64,000 bases of DNA from Hymenobacter sp. BRD67 (GTDB lineage: Bacteria > Bacteroidota > Bacteroidia > Cytophagales > Hymenobacteraceae): contig NZ_CP053904.1 in the NCBI RefSeq assembly GCF_013256425.1, positions 1,798,001 through 1,862,000 of the forward strand, given 5' to 3'. How positions within the stretch are numbered: the first letter of the stretch is position 1; every line of letters starts with the position of its first letter. Under the pieces are notes generated by a model, which was not told the origin of the DNA, did no database searches, and saw only the letters and a list, made by a program, of their open reading frames with translations. This document shows positions 36,103-45,430 of this stretch, one piece after another. The position numbers and the translations under genes were made by a program.

Positions 36103-36493
36103 GGGCCAGATGGGAAAAGGCGTTTGAGAAAGCGTAGAAAGGTGCGGCGCGAAAGTAATGGGCTTAAAACTGTGAAGGAGCTACCGGGGTTGCCCGTACC
36201 GCAGCCGGGCAGTAGTGGCAGGCTAAGAACCTATCCCTTTTTTATCCAAAAATAAGCTTTACTAAGCCGCTGAATCAGCCGCAAACGTTTGTGGGAATGC
36301 CGACGGAGAAAATATGCCTTATAATTCATTTTTAGCGGTAAAAAGGCTTAAAATCCAGCTGATTAGGCTACCACTTCACGTAGCGCTCATTTAAAGGAAT
36401 TTTTAATTGATGCGACAAAAAATCCAAATTTTGTAGTGCTAAAGCGCAAAATTTCCGCTAACATTGCGGCCTACCTTTCCCACCCTAACCAAC
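36103..36493. other. Intergenic region upstream of amylase operon
   Basis: 391 bases without a credible gene; the composition turns AT-rich after about 36230, as expected for a promoter. It holds the 10-base palindrome CAAACGTTTG listed separately. No perfect Bacteroidota promoter pair could be assigned. Confidence 0.6.
36282..36291. promoter_or_regulatory. Candidate LacI-type operator
   Basis: The perfect palindrome CAAACGTTTG, centred on CG, is typical of LacI-family binding sites. It lies about 200 bases upstream of the first amylase ATG. No LacI-family gene is in the window. A 10-base palindrome is expected by chance occasionally. Confidence 0.3.
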
Positions 36494-38281
36494 ATGCTAA
36501 CACCCCTACCCGGGGCCACGCGCCTGACTGGCGCGCTGGCTCTGCTATTACTCGCGGGCTGCGCCAAAGATGCAGCGGCCCCCAGCGCCCCGGCCACGCC
36601 GGTCCGCGCTACTTCCTCCAACGCCTCGGCCGTGCCGGGCACCATGATGCAGGGCTTTTACTGGGACGTACCCCAGAGCACCAGCGGCCAGACCTGGTGG
36701 CAGGTACTCGGCGGCCAGGCGGCTGAGCTGAGCGCGGCTGGCATCACCGCCATGTGGATACCACCCGCTTATAAGGGCGCAGCCGGCGGCTACGACGATG
36801 GCTACGGGGTATACGACCGCTACGACCTGGGCGAGTTCAACCAGAAAGGCTCCGTAGCTACGCGCTACGGCACCTTGGCCCAGCTGCAAAGCTGCGTTTC
36901 TGCGCTGCACGGCAAGGGCATCCAGGTCTACGAAGACATGGTCATGAACCACTTCATGGGCGCCGATGCCCAGGAGAGCTTCACTTATAACGGCACCAAC
37001 TACAACGTGTACACCAGCTTTACCTATCCGGCCCGGGCCAATAAGTACAGCACTTACCAGTGGCACTACTACAACTTCAACGGGGCCCAGCAGGCGCCTA
37101 ACAATGGCTGGTACCAGTGGAACCCCTGGGACTTTCAGTCTTACAACAATGGCGACGCCTACGACAACCTCATGGGCTGCGAAGTGCGCTACGCCGATGC
37201 CAACCAGGTCAATGAGACGGTGAAGTGGGGCAACTGGATGACCACCACCCTGGGCCTGGACGGCTACCGCATCGACGCGGGCAAGCACATGCTCACTTCT
37301 TTTCTGAATACCTGGTTTGACCAAGTGAAGGGCTCGCGCTTTGCCGTGAGTGAGGTGTGGTTTAACAGCGTAAGCGAGCTGAACAGCTACGCCTCGGCTA
37401 CGGGCGGGCGCACGAGCTTGTTCGACGTGCCGCTGCACTACACCTTCAAGGCCATGAGCGATGGCAATGGCTCGTGGGATATGCGCGGGCTGGAGTTTGC
37501 CGGCTTCACCGAATCAAACGGCCCGCTCTCCGTGTCGTTCGTCGATAACCACGACACCGATAACCAGGGCGGCTTGTACTCGCCCATCGTCAACCTGAAG
37601 ATGCTGGCCTACGCCTACATCCTGACCCGCGAGAAGGGCTACCCCTGCGTCTTCTACAAAGACTACTACAACTACGGCCTCGGTGCCCAGATTAAAACCC
37701 TGAACCTCATCCGCCAGGCCCACGCCTACGGCTCGGGCTACGAGTATACCAGCGCCGATGACGCCGATGTGTACGCTTACTCGCGCGCCGGCGATGCCAG
37801 CCATACCGGCCTGCTCACGCTGCTCAACGACGGTAGCAGCAACGCCACCAAGACCCTTACCACGCCCTTCAAAAACGCGACGCTCACCGACCTCACCGGC
37901 AACACGGCCGGCACGGTAACTACGGATGCGAATGGTACCGGCACGTTTGCCGTTAACTCGCGCTCCTACGCGGTGTGGGTACCCCAGCCGACTACGGCCG
38001 TGACGTTCAACATCAACTACAGCAACACGGTATCGGGCCAGAACCTGTACATCGTGGGCAGCACCGGCCAGCTCGGCTCGTGGAACACGGCCAACGCTAT
38101 CCAGCTCAGCGGCGCGGCTTTCCCCAACTGGACGGTAACCCTGCCCCTGACCGTTGGCATCGGCGTGCAGTACAAGTACTTCCGCAAAGACGGCTCGGGC
38201 AATATCCTCTGGGAAAATGACCCCAACAACTCGCTCACGCCGGCCGGCACTACCCAAACGGTAACCGACACCTGGCATTAA
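36494..38281 (+). CDS. GH13 alpha-amylase lipoprotein with CBM20-like domain
   Basis: Starch-degrading enzyme of 595 residues. ATG 36494 gives a lipoprotein signal ending LLLLAGCAK (Cys about 27). The catalytic barrel spans about 50-430 with region I EDMVMNH, region II GYRIDAGKH (nucleophile Asp about 261), the acid Glu about 287 in AVSEVWF, and NHD (Asp about 354) in VDNHDTD. A beta-sandwich follows, then a starch-binding CBM20-like domain in the last 100 residues (NLYIVGSTGQLGSWN). It is tandem with a highly similar amylase that lacks the CBM. Hydrolyses internal alpha-1,4 bonds on the cell surface or periplasm. Confidence 0.93.
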   Translation: MLTPLPGATRLTGALALLLLAGCAKDAAAPSAPATPVRATSSNASAVPGTMMQGFYWDVPQSTSGQTWWQVLGGQAAELSAAGITAMWIPPAYKGAAGGYDDGYGVYDRYDLGEFNQKGSVATRYGTLAQLQSCVSALHGKGIQVYEDMVMNHFMGADAQESFTYNGTNYNVYTSFTYPARANKYSTYQWHYYNFNGAQQAPNNGWYQWNPWDFQSYNNGDAYDNLMGCEVRYADANQVNETVKWGNWMTTTLGLDGYRIDAGKHMLTSFLNTWFDQVKGSRFAVSEVWFNSVSELNSYASATGGRTSLFDVPLHYTFKAMSDGNGSWDMRGLEFAGFTESNGPLSVSFVDNHDTDNQGGLYSPIVNLKMLAYAYILTREKGYPCVFYKDYYNYGLGAQIKTLNLIRQAHAYGSGYEYTSADDADVYAYSRAGDASHTGLLTLLNDGSSNATKTLTTPFKNATLTDLTGNTAGTVTTDANGTGTFAVNSRSYAVWVPQPTTAVTFNINYSNTVSGQNLYIVGSTGQLGSWNTANAIQLSGAAFPNWTVTLPLTVGIGVQYKYFRKDGSGNILWENDPNNSLTPAGTTQTVTDTWH

Positions 38282-38290
38282 TTCTTTGAC

Positions 38291-38319
38291 CGGGCCGGCA
38301 TGCTGCCGGCCCGTTTTTT
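38291..38319 (+). terminator. Rho-independent terminator between the amylases
   Basis: Arms CGGGCCGGCA (38291-38300) and TGCCGGCCCG (38304-38313) with a 3-base loop, followed by six Ts at 38314-38319. This is a textbook intrinsic terminator after the first amylase, so the second amylase, starting 26 bases later, needs read-through or its own promoter. Confidence 0.85.
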
Positions 38320-38344
38320 CTTTTTCCCACCCAATTTTCTTTTC

Positions 38345-39844
38345 ATGTCCCATTTTTTACGAGGCGCTACCCGCGCATCGCTGGCAACCACGCTTTTGCT
38401 GGCTGCCTGCGCCAAGGAGTCGACGACTCCGACCGCCCCCGCTCCCGCTGCCCTGAGCAGCAGCAACGCCACGGCCGCCAACGGCGTGATGATGCAGGGC
38501 TTTTACTGGAACACGCCCCAGACCAGCTCCAGCGGCCAAACCTGGTGGCAGGTGCTGGGCAGCCAGGCCACCGAGCTGAGCGCAGCCGGCATCACGGCCC
38601 TGTGGCTGCCGCCCGCCTACAAAGGCAGCGGCGTGAACGACGTGGGCTACGGCGTATACGACCGCTACGACCTGGGCGAGTTCAACCAGAAAGGTACCGT
38701 GGCTACCCACTACGGCACCCTGGCCCAGCTGCAAAGCTGCATCTCCTCGCTGCATGGCAAGGGTATTCAGGTGTATGAGGATATGGTAATGAACCACCTG
38801 ACCTCGGCCGATGCGCAGGAACAGTTTTCATACAACGGCACCAACTACAACGTGTACACCAGCTTTACTTACCCCGGCCGGGCCAACAAGTACAGCACTT
38901 ACCAGTGGCACTACTACAACTTCAACGGCACTCAGCAGGCGCCTAACAATGGCTGGTACCAGTGGAACCCCTGGGATTTTCAGCCCTATGCCAACGGCCA
39001 GGCGTATGACAACCTGCTGGGTTCGGAAATCCGCTACGCCGATGCCAACCAGGTCAACGAAACCATCAAGTGGGGCAACTGGATGACGACCACCCTGGGC
39101 CTTGATGGCTACCGCCTCGACGCGACCAAGCACATGCTCACTTCGTTTGTGAACAGCTGGCTTGATAACGTGAAGGGCAGCAGCGGCCGCTTCGCCGTAA
39201 GCGAAGCCTGGTTCAGCAACCTCACCGACATGAACAACTATGCCTCGTCCACGGGCGGGCGCACGAGCCTGTTCGACGTGCCGCTGCACTACACCTTTCA
39301 GGCCATGAGCAACGGTAACGGCAGCTGGGACATGCGCGGGCTCGAGTTTGCCGGCTTCACCGAAGCCAACGGCCCACTCTCCGTGTCGTTCGTCGATAAC
39401 CACGACACCGACCAGTCGGGCGGTGGCTTGTACTCGCCGGTAGTCAACCTGAAGATGCTGGCCTACGCCTACATCCTGACCCGCGAGAAGGGCTATCCCT
39501 GCGTCTTCTACAAAGACTACTACAACTACGGCCTCGGCGCGCAAATCAAGACCCTCATCGGTATTCGCAAGGCTAATGCCTACGGCTCGGCCTATGAGTA
39601 CACCAGCACGGATGATGCTGACTACTACGCCTATTCCCGCGCCGGCGACGCTACCCACAAGGGCCTGATGCTGGTGCTCAACGACGGCGGCAGCACCCAG
39701 AGCCGGGGCATTACTTCGCCCTTCAAAAGCGCCACGCTCACCGACAAAACCGGCAACTACGGCGGCACCATTACCACCGATAGCAACGGCTACGGCAACT
39801 TCCCGGTCAACAGCCGCAGCTGGTCGGTATGGGTACCCAACTAG
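38345..39844 (+). CDS. GH13 alpha-amylase lipoprotein, paralogue without CBM
   Basis: Enzyme of 499 residues, closely similar over the catalytic domain to the preceding amylase; long blocks such as WGNWMTTTLGLDGYR are shared. ATG 38345 gives a lipoprotein signal ending LLLAACAKE. Catalytic Asp about 259 (GYRLDATKH), Glu about 287 (AVSEAWF) and NHD about 354 are all present. It ends after the beta-sandwich (RSWSVWVPN), where the first amylase continues into a CBM20. Clear tandem duplication, with the CBM gained or lost in one copy. It is only 26 bases downstream of the terminator that follows amylase 1. Confidence 0.93.
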   Translation: MSHFLRGATRASLATTLLLAACAKESTTPTAPAPAALSSSNATAANGVMMQGFYWNTPQTSSSGQTWWQVLGSQATELSAAGITALWLPPAYKGSGVNDVGYGVYDRYDLGEFNQKGTVATHYGTLAQLQSCISSLHGKGIQVYEDMVMNHLTSADAQEQFSYNGTNYNVYTSFTYPGRANKYSTYQWHYYNFNGTQQAPNNGWYQWNPWDFQPYANGQAYDNLLGSEIRYADANQVNETIKWGNWMTTTLGLDGYRLDATKHMLTSFVNSWLDNVKGSSGRFAVSEAWFSNLTDMNNYASSTGGRTSLFDVPLHYTFQAMSNGNGSWDMRGLEFAGFTEANGPLSVSFVDNHDTDQSGGGLYSPVVNLKMLAYAYILTREKGYPCVFYKDYYNYGLGAQIKTLIGIRKANAYGSAYEYTSTDDADYYAYSRAGDATHKGLMLVLNDGGSTQSRGITSPFKSATLTDKTGNYGGTITTDSNGYGNFPVNSRSWSVWVPN

Positions 39845-39925
39845 TACCAGCTTGCCCAATAATCCGTTGAAGCGGGCTAAGCAGCTTGGTTCAGCTGCCT
39901 GAGCGTAAGTCTCGCTTTCTTTTCC

Positions 39926-39969
39926 AAACTGCCCCCTGCGTCCGCCTTTTCGGCCGGCAGGGGCAGTTT
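39926..39969 (+). terminator. Hairpin terminator after second amylase
   Basis: AAACTGCCCCCTGC (39926-39939) pairs with GCAGGGGCAGTTT (39957-39969) with one bulge. It follows the amylase and precedes the aspartase start at 40032. Confidence 0.55.
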
Positions 39970-40031
39970 ACGTTATAGTTCAACTTACTTTGTCGCGGTT
40001 TCCCACCTGCTCACTTCCCCTGCTCCCATCC

Positions 40032-41455
40032 ATGATTGTTACTTCCCCCACGCAAGCAACCCGCCTCGAACACGATTTTCTGGGCGAAATGGCTATTCCT
40101 GATAACGTCTACTACGGCATCCAGACGCTAAGAGCATTAGAAAACTTCTATATCACTGGCATTCCGATACGCACCGAGCCACTGTTTGTGCAGGCGCTGG
40201 CATTTGTCAAGAAAGGGGCGGCGCTGGCCAATAAGGAGCTGGGCGTGCTCGACCCCAACATTGCCGACTTCATCGCGCGAGCCTGCGACCGCGTGGCCGG
40301 CGGCGAGTTCGACAATCAGTTTCTGACCGACATGATTCAGGGCGGGGCCGGCACCTCGGTCAATATGAATGCCAATGAGGTAATCGCCAACGTGGCCCTC
40401 GAAATGATGGGCCACCAGAAGGGTGACTACCAGTACTGCCACCCCAACAACCACGTCAACTGCTCGCAAAGCACCAACGACGCCTATCCTACAGCTTTCC
40501 GCATTGCGCTCAACAACAAGCTCGCCGGCTACCGTGACACGCTGGCTGAGCTGGCCGATGCTTTTTTTGCGAAAGGCCAGGAGTTTCACAACGTGCTCAA
40601 AATGGGCCGCACCCAGCTCCAGGATGCCGTGCCTATGAGCATGGGCGACGAGTTTAACGCCTTCGCCACCAACCTGCGCGAGGAGCTGCTGCGCATCGAC
40701 GACTCACGCCGGCTCATCTCCGAAATCAATATGGGCGCCACGGCCATCGGCACGGCCGTAAATACGCCGCCCGGCTACGCGGGCCTCGTAACCCAGCACC
40801 TACGTACTATTACCGGCCTCGACCTAAGCCTGGCCGGCGACCTCATCGAAGCTACCTACGATACCGGGCCTACGTGCAGCTCTCGGGCGTGCTCAAGCGC
40901 ACGGCGGTGAAGCTGAGTAAGATATGCAACGACCTGCGTCTGCTGGCTTCGGGCCCGCGCGCCGGCTTGTTTGAAATCAACCTGCCGCCCTTGCAGCCCG
41001 GCTCCAGCATCATGCCCGGCAAGGTAAACCCCGTAGTACCCGAGGTAGTGAACCAGACGGCCTTCTACGTTATCGGCGCCGACCTCACCGTGACCATGGC
41101 CGCCGAGGCCGGCCAGCTGCAGCTCAATGTAATGGAGCCGGTTATCTCGTTCGCGCTGTTTACCAGCATCTCCTACATGACCAACGCCTGCCGCACGCTG
41201 CGCGAAAAATGCGTGCTGGGCATCACCGCCAATGCCGCCCACGCCGCCAGCATGGTGTACAACAGCATCGGCATCGTAACGCAGCTCAACCCCGTGCTCG
41301 GCTACGAAACCAGCGCCAGCATCGCCAAAGAAGCCCTGGCCACTGGCAAGTCGGTCCACGATATCGCCGTAACCGAGCGGGCATTGCTGACCCAGGAAAA
41401 GTGGGACGAGATTTTCACGTTTGAGAACCTTATCCGCCCGGTGTTTATGAAGTAA
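40032..41455 (+). CDS. aspA: Aspartate ammonia-lyase (aspartase), apparent frameshift
   Basis: Converts L-aspartate to fumarate and ammonia. The rejoined protein is about 474 residues with the superfamily signature [11 protein letters not shown], plus [12 protein letters not shown] and [13 protein letters not shown]. The N-terminal segment [20 protein letters not shown] is characteristic of aspartases more than of class II fumarases, which it otherwise resembles. One base lost in G3 40866-40868 breaks the frame between YDTG and [12 protein letters not shown] 40032 is preferred. The stop codon is inside the left arm of a family A inverted repeat. A fumarase would be the main alternative. Confidence 0.88.
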
Positions 41456-41540
41456 CAGTAGCGTGAACTCTGCGAGTCCGCGCGTGGAAACGTTGCCCAA
41501 CGACGCCACGCACGGACTCGCAGAGTTCACGCTACTGTTA
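41453..41540. repeat. Inverted repeat, dispersed family A, copy 2
   Basis: Arms of 35 bases (41453-41487 and 41506-41540) match with one mismatch around an 18-base loop. The core is the same as the element at 1342-1416. The left arm begins with the stop codon of aspA and the right arm ends with the stop codon of the convergent DUF3109 gene, so the element forms both 3' ends. Confidence 0.9.
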
Positions 41541-42107
41541 CGCCGTCGGGTTTTCAATCTCCCGCGCCAGCTCGGCGTACCAGGCCGCGCCATACTTGCG
41601 CTCCAGCGGCTCCTGCAAGAACTTATATACCGGCACCCCCAGCTTGGCCCCAAACGAGCAGGCCGGCGAGCAAATGTCCCAGCGGTCATAGTTCAGCGCC
41701 TCAAAACCCTCGTACTTCGTCACCCGAATCGGGTATAAGTGGCAGCTAATCGGCTTCTTAAACGTCGTGGCGCCCGCCAGATAGGCCTGCTCGATGCCGC
41801 ATTTCAGAATGCCGCGCTCATCATAGAGCGCGTAGGCACACTCGCGGTCATTGATAGTGGTGGTGCTATAATCGCCCTCCCAGTCTTCAATATAAAGCCC
41901 CTGAGCCGCAATGGCCTGCTTGCCGGCCTCGGTCAAAAAAGGCTCAATCTTCGGGTATTCGCTCTTGAAAATCTCCAGCTCGGCCAGCTCCAGCGGCGCG
42001 CCCAGGTCGCCCTCCACGCAGCAGGCACCCTTGCAGGCATCGAGGTTGCAGACGAAGAAATTCTCCGCTACGTCGTCGGAAATAACGGTATTTTGGATAA
42101 CAATCAT
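41538..42107 (-). CDS. DUF3109 Cys-rich metal-binding-like protein
   Basis: The 189-residue product starts at ATG 42107. It has a Cys-rich N-terminus ([11 protein letters not shown]), further Cys in RECAYAL, LKCGIEQ and [10 protein letters not shown], and [11 protein letters not shown] near the end, the pattern of DUF3109/YkgJ-type proteins expected to bind zinc or an iron-sulfur centre. It is widespread in Bacteroidota and usually annotated without function. The gene is convergent with aspA; both stop codons lie in the same inverted repeat. Confidence 0.85.
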   Translation of the reverse strand: MIVIQNTVISDDVAENFFVCNLDACKGACCVEGDLGAPLELAELEIFKSEYPKIEPFLTEAGKQAIAAQGLYIEDWEGDYSTTTINDRECAYALYDERGILKCGIEQAYLAGATTFKKPISCHLYPIRVTKYEGFEALNYDRWDICSPACSFGAKLGVPVYKFLQEPLERKYGAAWYAELAREIENPTA

Positions 42108-42256
42108 AACGCAAAGCGAATTTATCGACGATAGAAAGCCGTTAGTAAAGCGCGGCCGGGTGGCCGCGCTGCCTAAAAATGGTAGCACAAAGATACCGCC
42201 CTCCCACCCTGCCAACTTATCTTTGTCAGCTAGCCGCTCTCCGGCGGACTTTTCGT

Positions 42257-44503
42257 ATGGCTTTAGATTATCACGCTCTTTTGAATCCCTCGCAGGCGGC
42301 CGCCGTGCTTCAGACGGAAGGCCCCTGCATGATTATCGCCGGTGCCGGCTCGGGCAAAACGCGGGTGCTTACCTACCGCATCGCCCACTTGCTGGAGCAG
42401 GGCGTTGACCCGTTCAACATCCTGGCCCTCACCTTTACCAACAAGGCCGCCAAGGAGATGCGTGCTCGCATTGAGAAGGTAGTGGGCCCCAACGCGCGCA
42501 ACCTCTGGATGGGCACTTTCCACTCGGTTTTTGCCAAGATTCTGCGCTCCGAGGCCGACCGTATCGGCTACCCGCGCTCGTTTACCATCTACGACACCCA
42601 AGACAGCAAGACGCTCATCGGGCAGATTGTGAAGGAGTTGGAGCTCGACGATAAGCTCTATAAAGCCAGCACCGTGCTGGGCCGCATCTCGGCCGCCAAA
42701 AACAAGCTCGTGTCGGTGCAGCAGTATCTCAACGACCCGGTTATCAAACAGGACGATGAGGCGGCGCTGCGGCCCAAAATCGGGGTGCTCTACCAGCAGT
42801 ACCAGCAGCGCTGCTTCAAGGCCGGCGCGATGGATTTCGACGACCTGCTGTTCCAGACCAACGTGCTCTTCCGCGACCACGCCGATATTCTGAATAAATA
42901 CCAGAATAAATTCCGGTTTGTGATGGTAGACGAGTACCAGGATACGAACTACTCGCAGTATTTAATTACCCGCAAGCTGGCGGCTAAAGAGCGTAATATC
43001 TGCGTGGTAGGCGACGATGCCCAGAGTATCTACGCGTTTCGCGGTGCGGATATTACCAATATTCTCAACTTCGAAAAAGATTATCCCGAGCTGAACGTAT
43101 TTAAGCTGGAGCAGAATTATCGCTCCACGAAAAATATTGTCTGGGCCGCTAATTCGGTTATTAAAAACAACCAGGCGCAGCTGCGCAAAGACGTTTTTTC
43201 GGACAATGAGGACGGTAATTTAATTGAGGTAATTAAAGCCGCTTCCGACAACGAGGAAGGCAAATTAATTGCCCAGTCGATTTACGAGGACAAGATGAAT
43301 CAGCATCTATCCTACGATAATTTTGCCATCCTCTACCGTACCAACGCCCAAAGCCGGGCAATGGAGGAAGCATTGCGAAAGCTGAATATTCGCTACAAAA
43401 TTGTGGGCGGCCTGAGCTTTTACCAGCGTAAGGAAATCAAGGACTTAGTAGCTTATTTACGGCTTACGGTTAACCCCAACGACGAGCAGGCGCTGCGCCG
43501 GGTCATTAATTATCCCAAGCGCGGCATCGGCGACACCACCATCAGTAAATTAATTAACGCGGCCGAAGAAGCCAACCATACCATTTGGGAAGTGGTGAGC
43601 AATGCCGACCAGTTTTTGCCGGCGCGGGTATCGAACCCGGTGGTAGGCTTCGCCGAAAAAATCAAGAGCTACACCACCGTAGCGGCCAAGGAAGATGCCT
43701 TTGAGGCAGCCAAATTCATTGCCAAAAACTCGGGCATGATTGAAGAATTGTACGCCGACAAGAGCATCGAGGGCTTGTCGCGCTACGAGAACATTCAGGA
43801 GCTACTCAACGGCATCAAGGAATACGTCGACGACCACGAGCGCGAGGATAAGTCGCTGGGCGCCTTTTTGCAGGACATTGCCCTCGTCACCGACTCCGAC
43901 CTGAAGGATGCCGCCCAGGAAGGCGAGGCCGTGACGATGATGACCATTCACTCGGCTAAGGGTCTGGAGTTTCGCAACGTATACATCGTGGGCATGGAGG
44001 AAAATCTTTTTCCGAGCCAGATGATGATTACCTCGCGGGCCGACCTGGAGGAAGAGCGCCGGCTATTTTACGTCGCCATCACGCGGGCCGAAAAGAAGCT
44101 GACGCTCAGCTATGCCACCTCGCGCTACCAGTGGGGTAACCTGCGCTCGTGCGAGAAGTCGCGCTTCCTGGATGAGATTGACCCACAATACCTTAATGTA
44201 AAATTTGCCGCCGCGCCAGCCGTAGGTGAGTCGCCGTTTCAGCACGTATTTGAGCGCCGCTCGAACCTGGTAGCCGCCCCGGTGCGCAAGACGGTGCCCA
44301 CCAAGTACGTAGCGCCGGCCGACTTTCAACCCTCCGATACGAGTAACTTGCAGGCCGGGCAGCGCGTGGAGCACGCTAAATTTGGCTTCGGCAAGGTAGC
44401 CACGCTCGAAAAGCAGAACGGCACCGTGAAGGCGATTATTCTGTTTGAAGAAGTAGGCGAAAAAACCCTGTTGCTGAGCTTTGCCAAGCTGCGGGTGCTG
44501 TAG
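42257..44503 (+). CDS. pcrA: UvrD/PcrA-type 3'-5' DNA helicase
   Basis: ATP-dependent superfamily 1 helicase of 748 residues for excision and mismatch repair and fork repair. Visible motifs: Q motif [11 protein letters not shown], Walker [13 protein letters not shown], Ia [62 protein letters not shown] and [11 protein letters not shown]. The C-terminus ([20 protein letters not shown]) is the Tudor-like domain shared with PcrA, which can contact RNA polymerase. ATG 42257 precedes the Q motif. The segment about 42890-43560 uses more AT codons than the rest. A hairpin element follows. Confidence 0.93.
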   Translation: MALDYHALLNPSQAAAVLQTEGPCMIIAGAGSGKTRVLTYRIAHLLEQGVDPFNILALTFTNKAAKEMRARIEKVVGPNARNLWMGTFHSVFAKILRSEADRIGYPRSFTIYDTQDSKTLIGQIVKELELDDKLYKASTVLGRISAAKNKLVSVQQYLNDPVIKQDDEAALRPKIGVLYQQYQQRCFKAGAMDFDDLLFQTNVLFRDHADILNKYQNKFRFVMVDEYQDTNYSQYLITRKLAAKERNICVVGDDAQSIYAFRGADITNILNFEKDYPELNVFKLEQNYRSTKNIVWAANSVIKNNQAQLRKDVFSDNEDGNLIEVIKAASDNEEGKLIAQSIYEDKMNQHLSYDNFAILYRTNAQSRAMEEALRKLNIRYKIVGGLSFYQRKEIKDLVAYLRLTVNPNDEQALRRVINYPKRGIGDTTISKLINAAEEANHTIWEVVSNADQFLPARVSNPVVGFAEKIKSYTTVAAKEDAFEAAKFIAKNSGMIEELYADKSIEGLSRYENIQELLNGIKEYVDDHEREDKSLGAFLQDIALVTDSDLKDAAQEGEAVTMMTIHSAKGLEFRNVYIVGMEENLFPSQMMITSRADLEEERRLFYVAITRAEKKLTLSYATSRYQWGNLRSCEKSRFLDEIDPQYLNVKFAAAPAVGESPFQHVFERRSNLVAAPVRKTVPTKYVAPADFQPSDTSNLQAGQRVEHAKFGFGKVATLEKQNGTVKAIILFEEVGEKTLLLSFAKLRVL

Positions 44504-44570
44504 CGCGGAGTTTCGCAAAGTCTGCCGTTAAAACTTTGTGAAACTCTGCCAACTCTGCGAAACTCCGCGC
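44503..44570. repeat. Inverted repeat between pcrA and DUF4290 gene
   Basis: GCGCGGAGTTTCGCA (44503-44517) is the exact reverse complement of TGCGAAACTCCGCGC (44556-44570). Shorter internal pairs (CAAAG/CTTTG) extend the structure. It starts at the last base of the pcrA stop codon, similar to the placement of the family A copy at aspA. Confidence 0.75.
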
Positions 44571-44587
44571 TTAATTAGTATAAATCA

Positions 44588-45349
44588 ATGCAAGAAATTC
44601 CCACTACCCTGCCCTTCCACCTGCAACTGCTGGTGCGCGAATACGGGCAAAGTACCTACCAGCTCATTCAGGGTCTGGCCCAGATTGAAGACGTAGCGGA
44701 GCGCACGCGCCGTGCCGCCGGCATTGTGCAGCTGATGCTCCGCCTGCGGCCCAGCCTGCGCGACCAGCCCGACATTCAAAACCGCCTCTGGAACCACCTG
44801 CACGCGCTGGCCGGCACCGACGTGGCCCTCGATGCGCCCGTGCCGCTGACCCCGCCCAAGCTGCACACCGAAAAGCCCCGGCGCGTGGAGTACCCACGCC
44901 AGGCCCCGAAGCTCAAGGCCTACGGCCGCGGCGTGGAAGCGCTGATTGCCAAGGCCCTGACGCTGCCCGATGCCGCCGAGCGCGAGCTGGCCGCCGCTCA
45001 GATTGGGCGCACCATGAAGTTTCTGTACCGCCAGCACAACAAGGAAAACGCCAAGGACGTGACCATTATCCGGCACCTGAGCGAGCTATCGGGCGGCGAG
45101 CTGAAGCTCGATGCCCAGGTAGTAGCCGACCAGGGCCTGTTTGAGCTGGCGGCCCTGCCGGCTGCTGCAACGCCCAGCGCACCGGCCCGTACCAATGGCC
45201 AGCCGCGCTTTGAAGGCAGCCGCGACCGCGATAACCGCGAGCGCCGTCCCGACCGGCCCGAAGGCAGCAATGGCTTCGGCAATGGCAAGAAGCGCGATAA
45301 AAAGCGGGGCAAGAAATTTCGCTCCGAACCCCAACAGCCGCCGCAGTAG
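44588..45349 (+). CDS. DUF4290 family protein
   Basis: The 253-residue product starts at ATG 44588. The first about 180 residues form the conserved, mainly alpha-helical DUF4290 domain (LPFHLQLLVREYGQSTYQLI, KAYGRGVEALIAKAL, TMKFLYRQHNKENAKDVTI). The last about 60 residues are a basic, disordered tail (GKKRDKKRGKKFRSE), as in nucleic-acid-binding tails. The family is restricted to Bacteroidota and often sits next to murA, as here. Role unknown. Confidence 0.85.
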   Translation: MQEIPTTLPFHLQLLVREYGQSTYQLIQGLAQIEDVAERTRRAAGIVQLMLRLRPSLRDQPDIQNRLWNHLHALAGTDVALDAPVPLTPPKLHTEKPRRVEYPRQAPKLKAYGRGVEALIAKALTLPDAAERELAAAQIGRTMKFLYRQHNKENAKDVTIIRHLSELSGGELKLDAQVVADQGLFELAALPAAATPSAPARTNGQPRFEGSRDRDNRERRPDRPEGSNGFGNGKKRDKKRGKKFRSEPQQPPQ

Positions 45350-45430
45350 CTTTGCAGCTTCATTGGCCGGGGCCGCTCAGGTGCCAGGCCAATTTCTCAC
45401 TGCTCATTGTTAACTGTTAATTAAAAGAGA

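Noticed and set aside
38828..39859. 343-codon minus-strand open frame
   Set aside because: Antisense to the second amylase, low-complexity Val/Gly-rich sequence, no domain.
40032..41455. Programmed frameshift in the aspartase gene
   Set aside because: No slippery heptamer with a downstream stem was seen, and the break is like the other single-base homopolymer losses.
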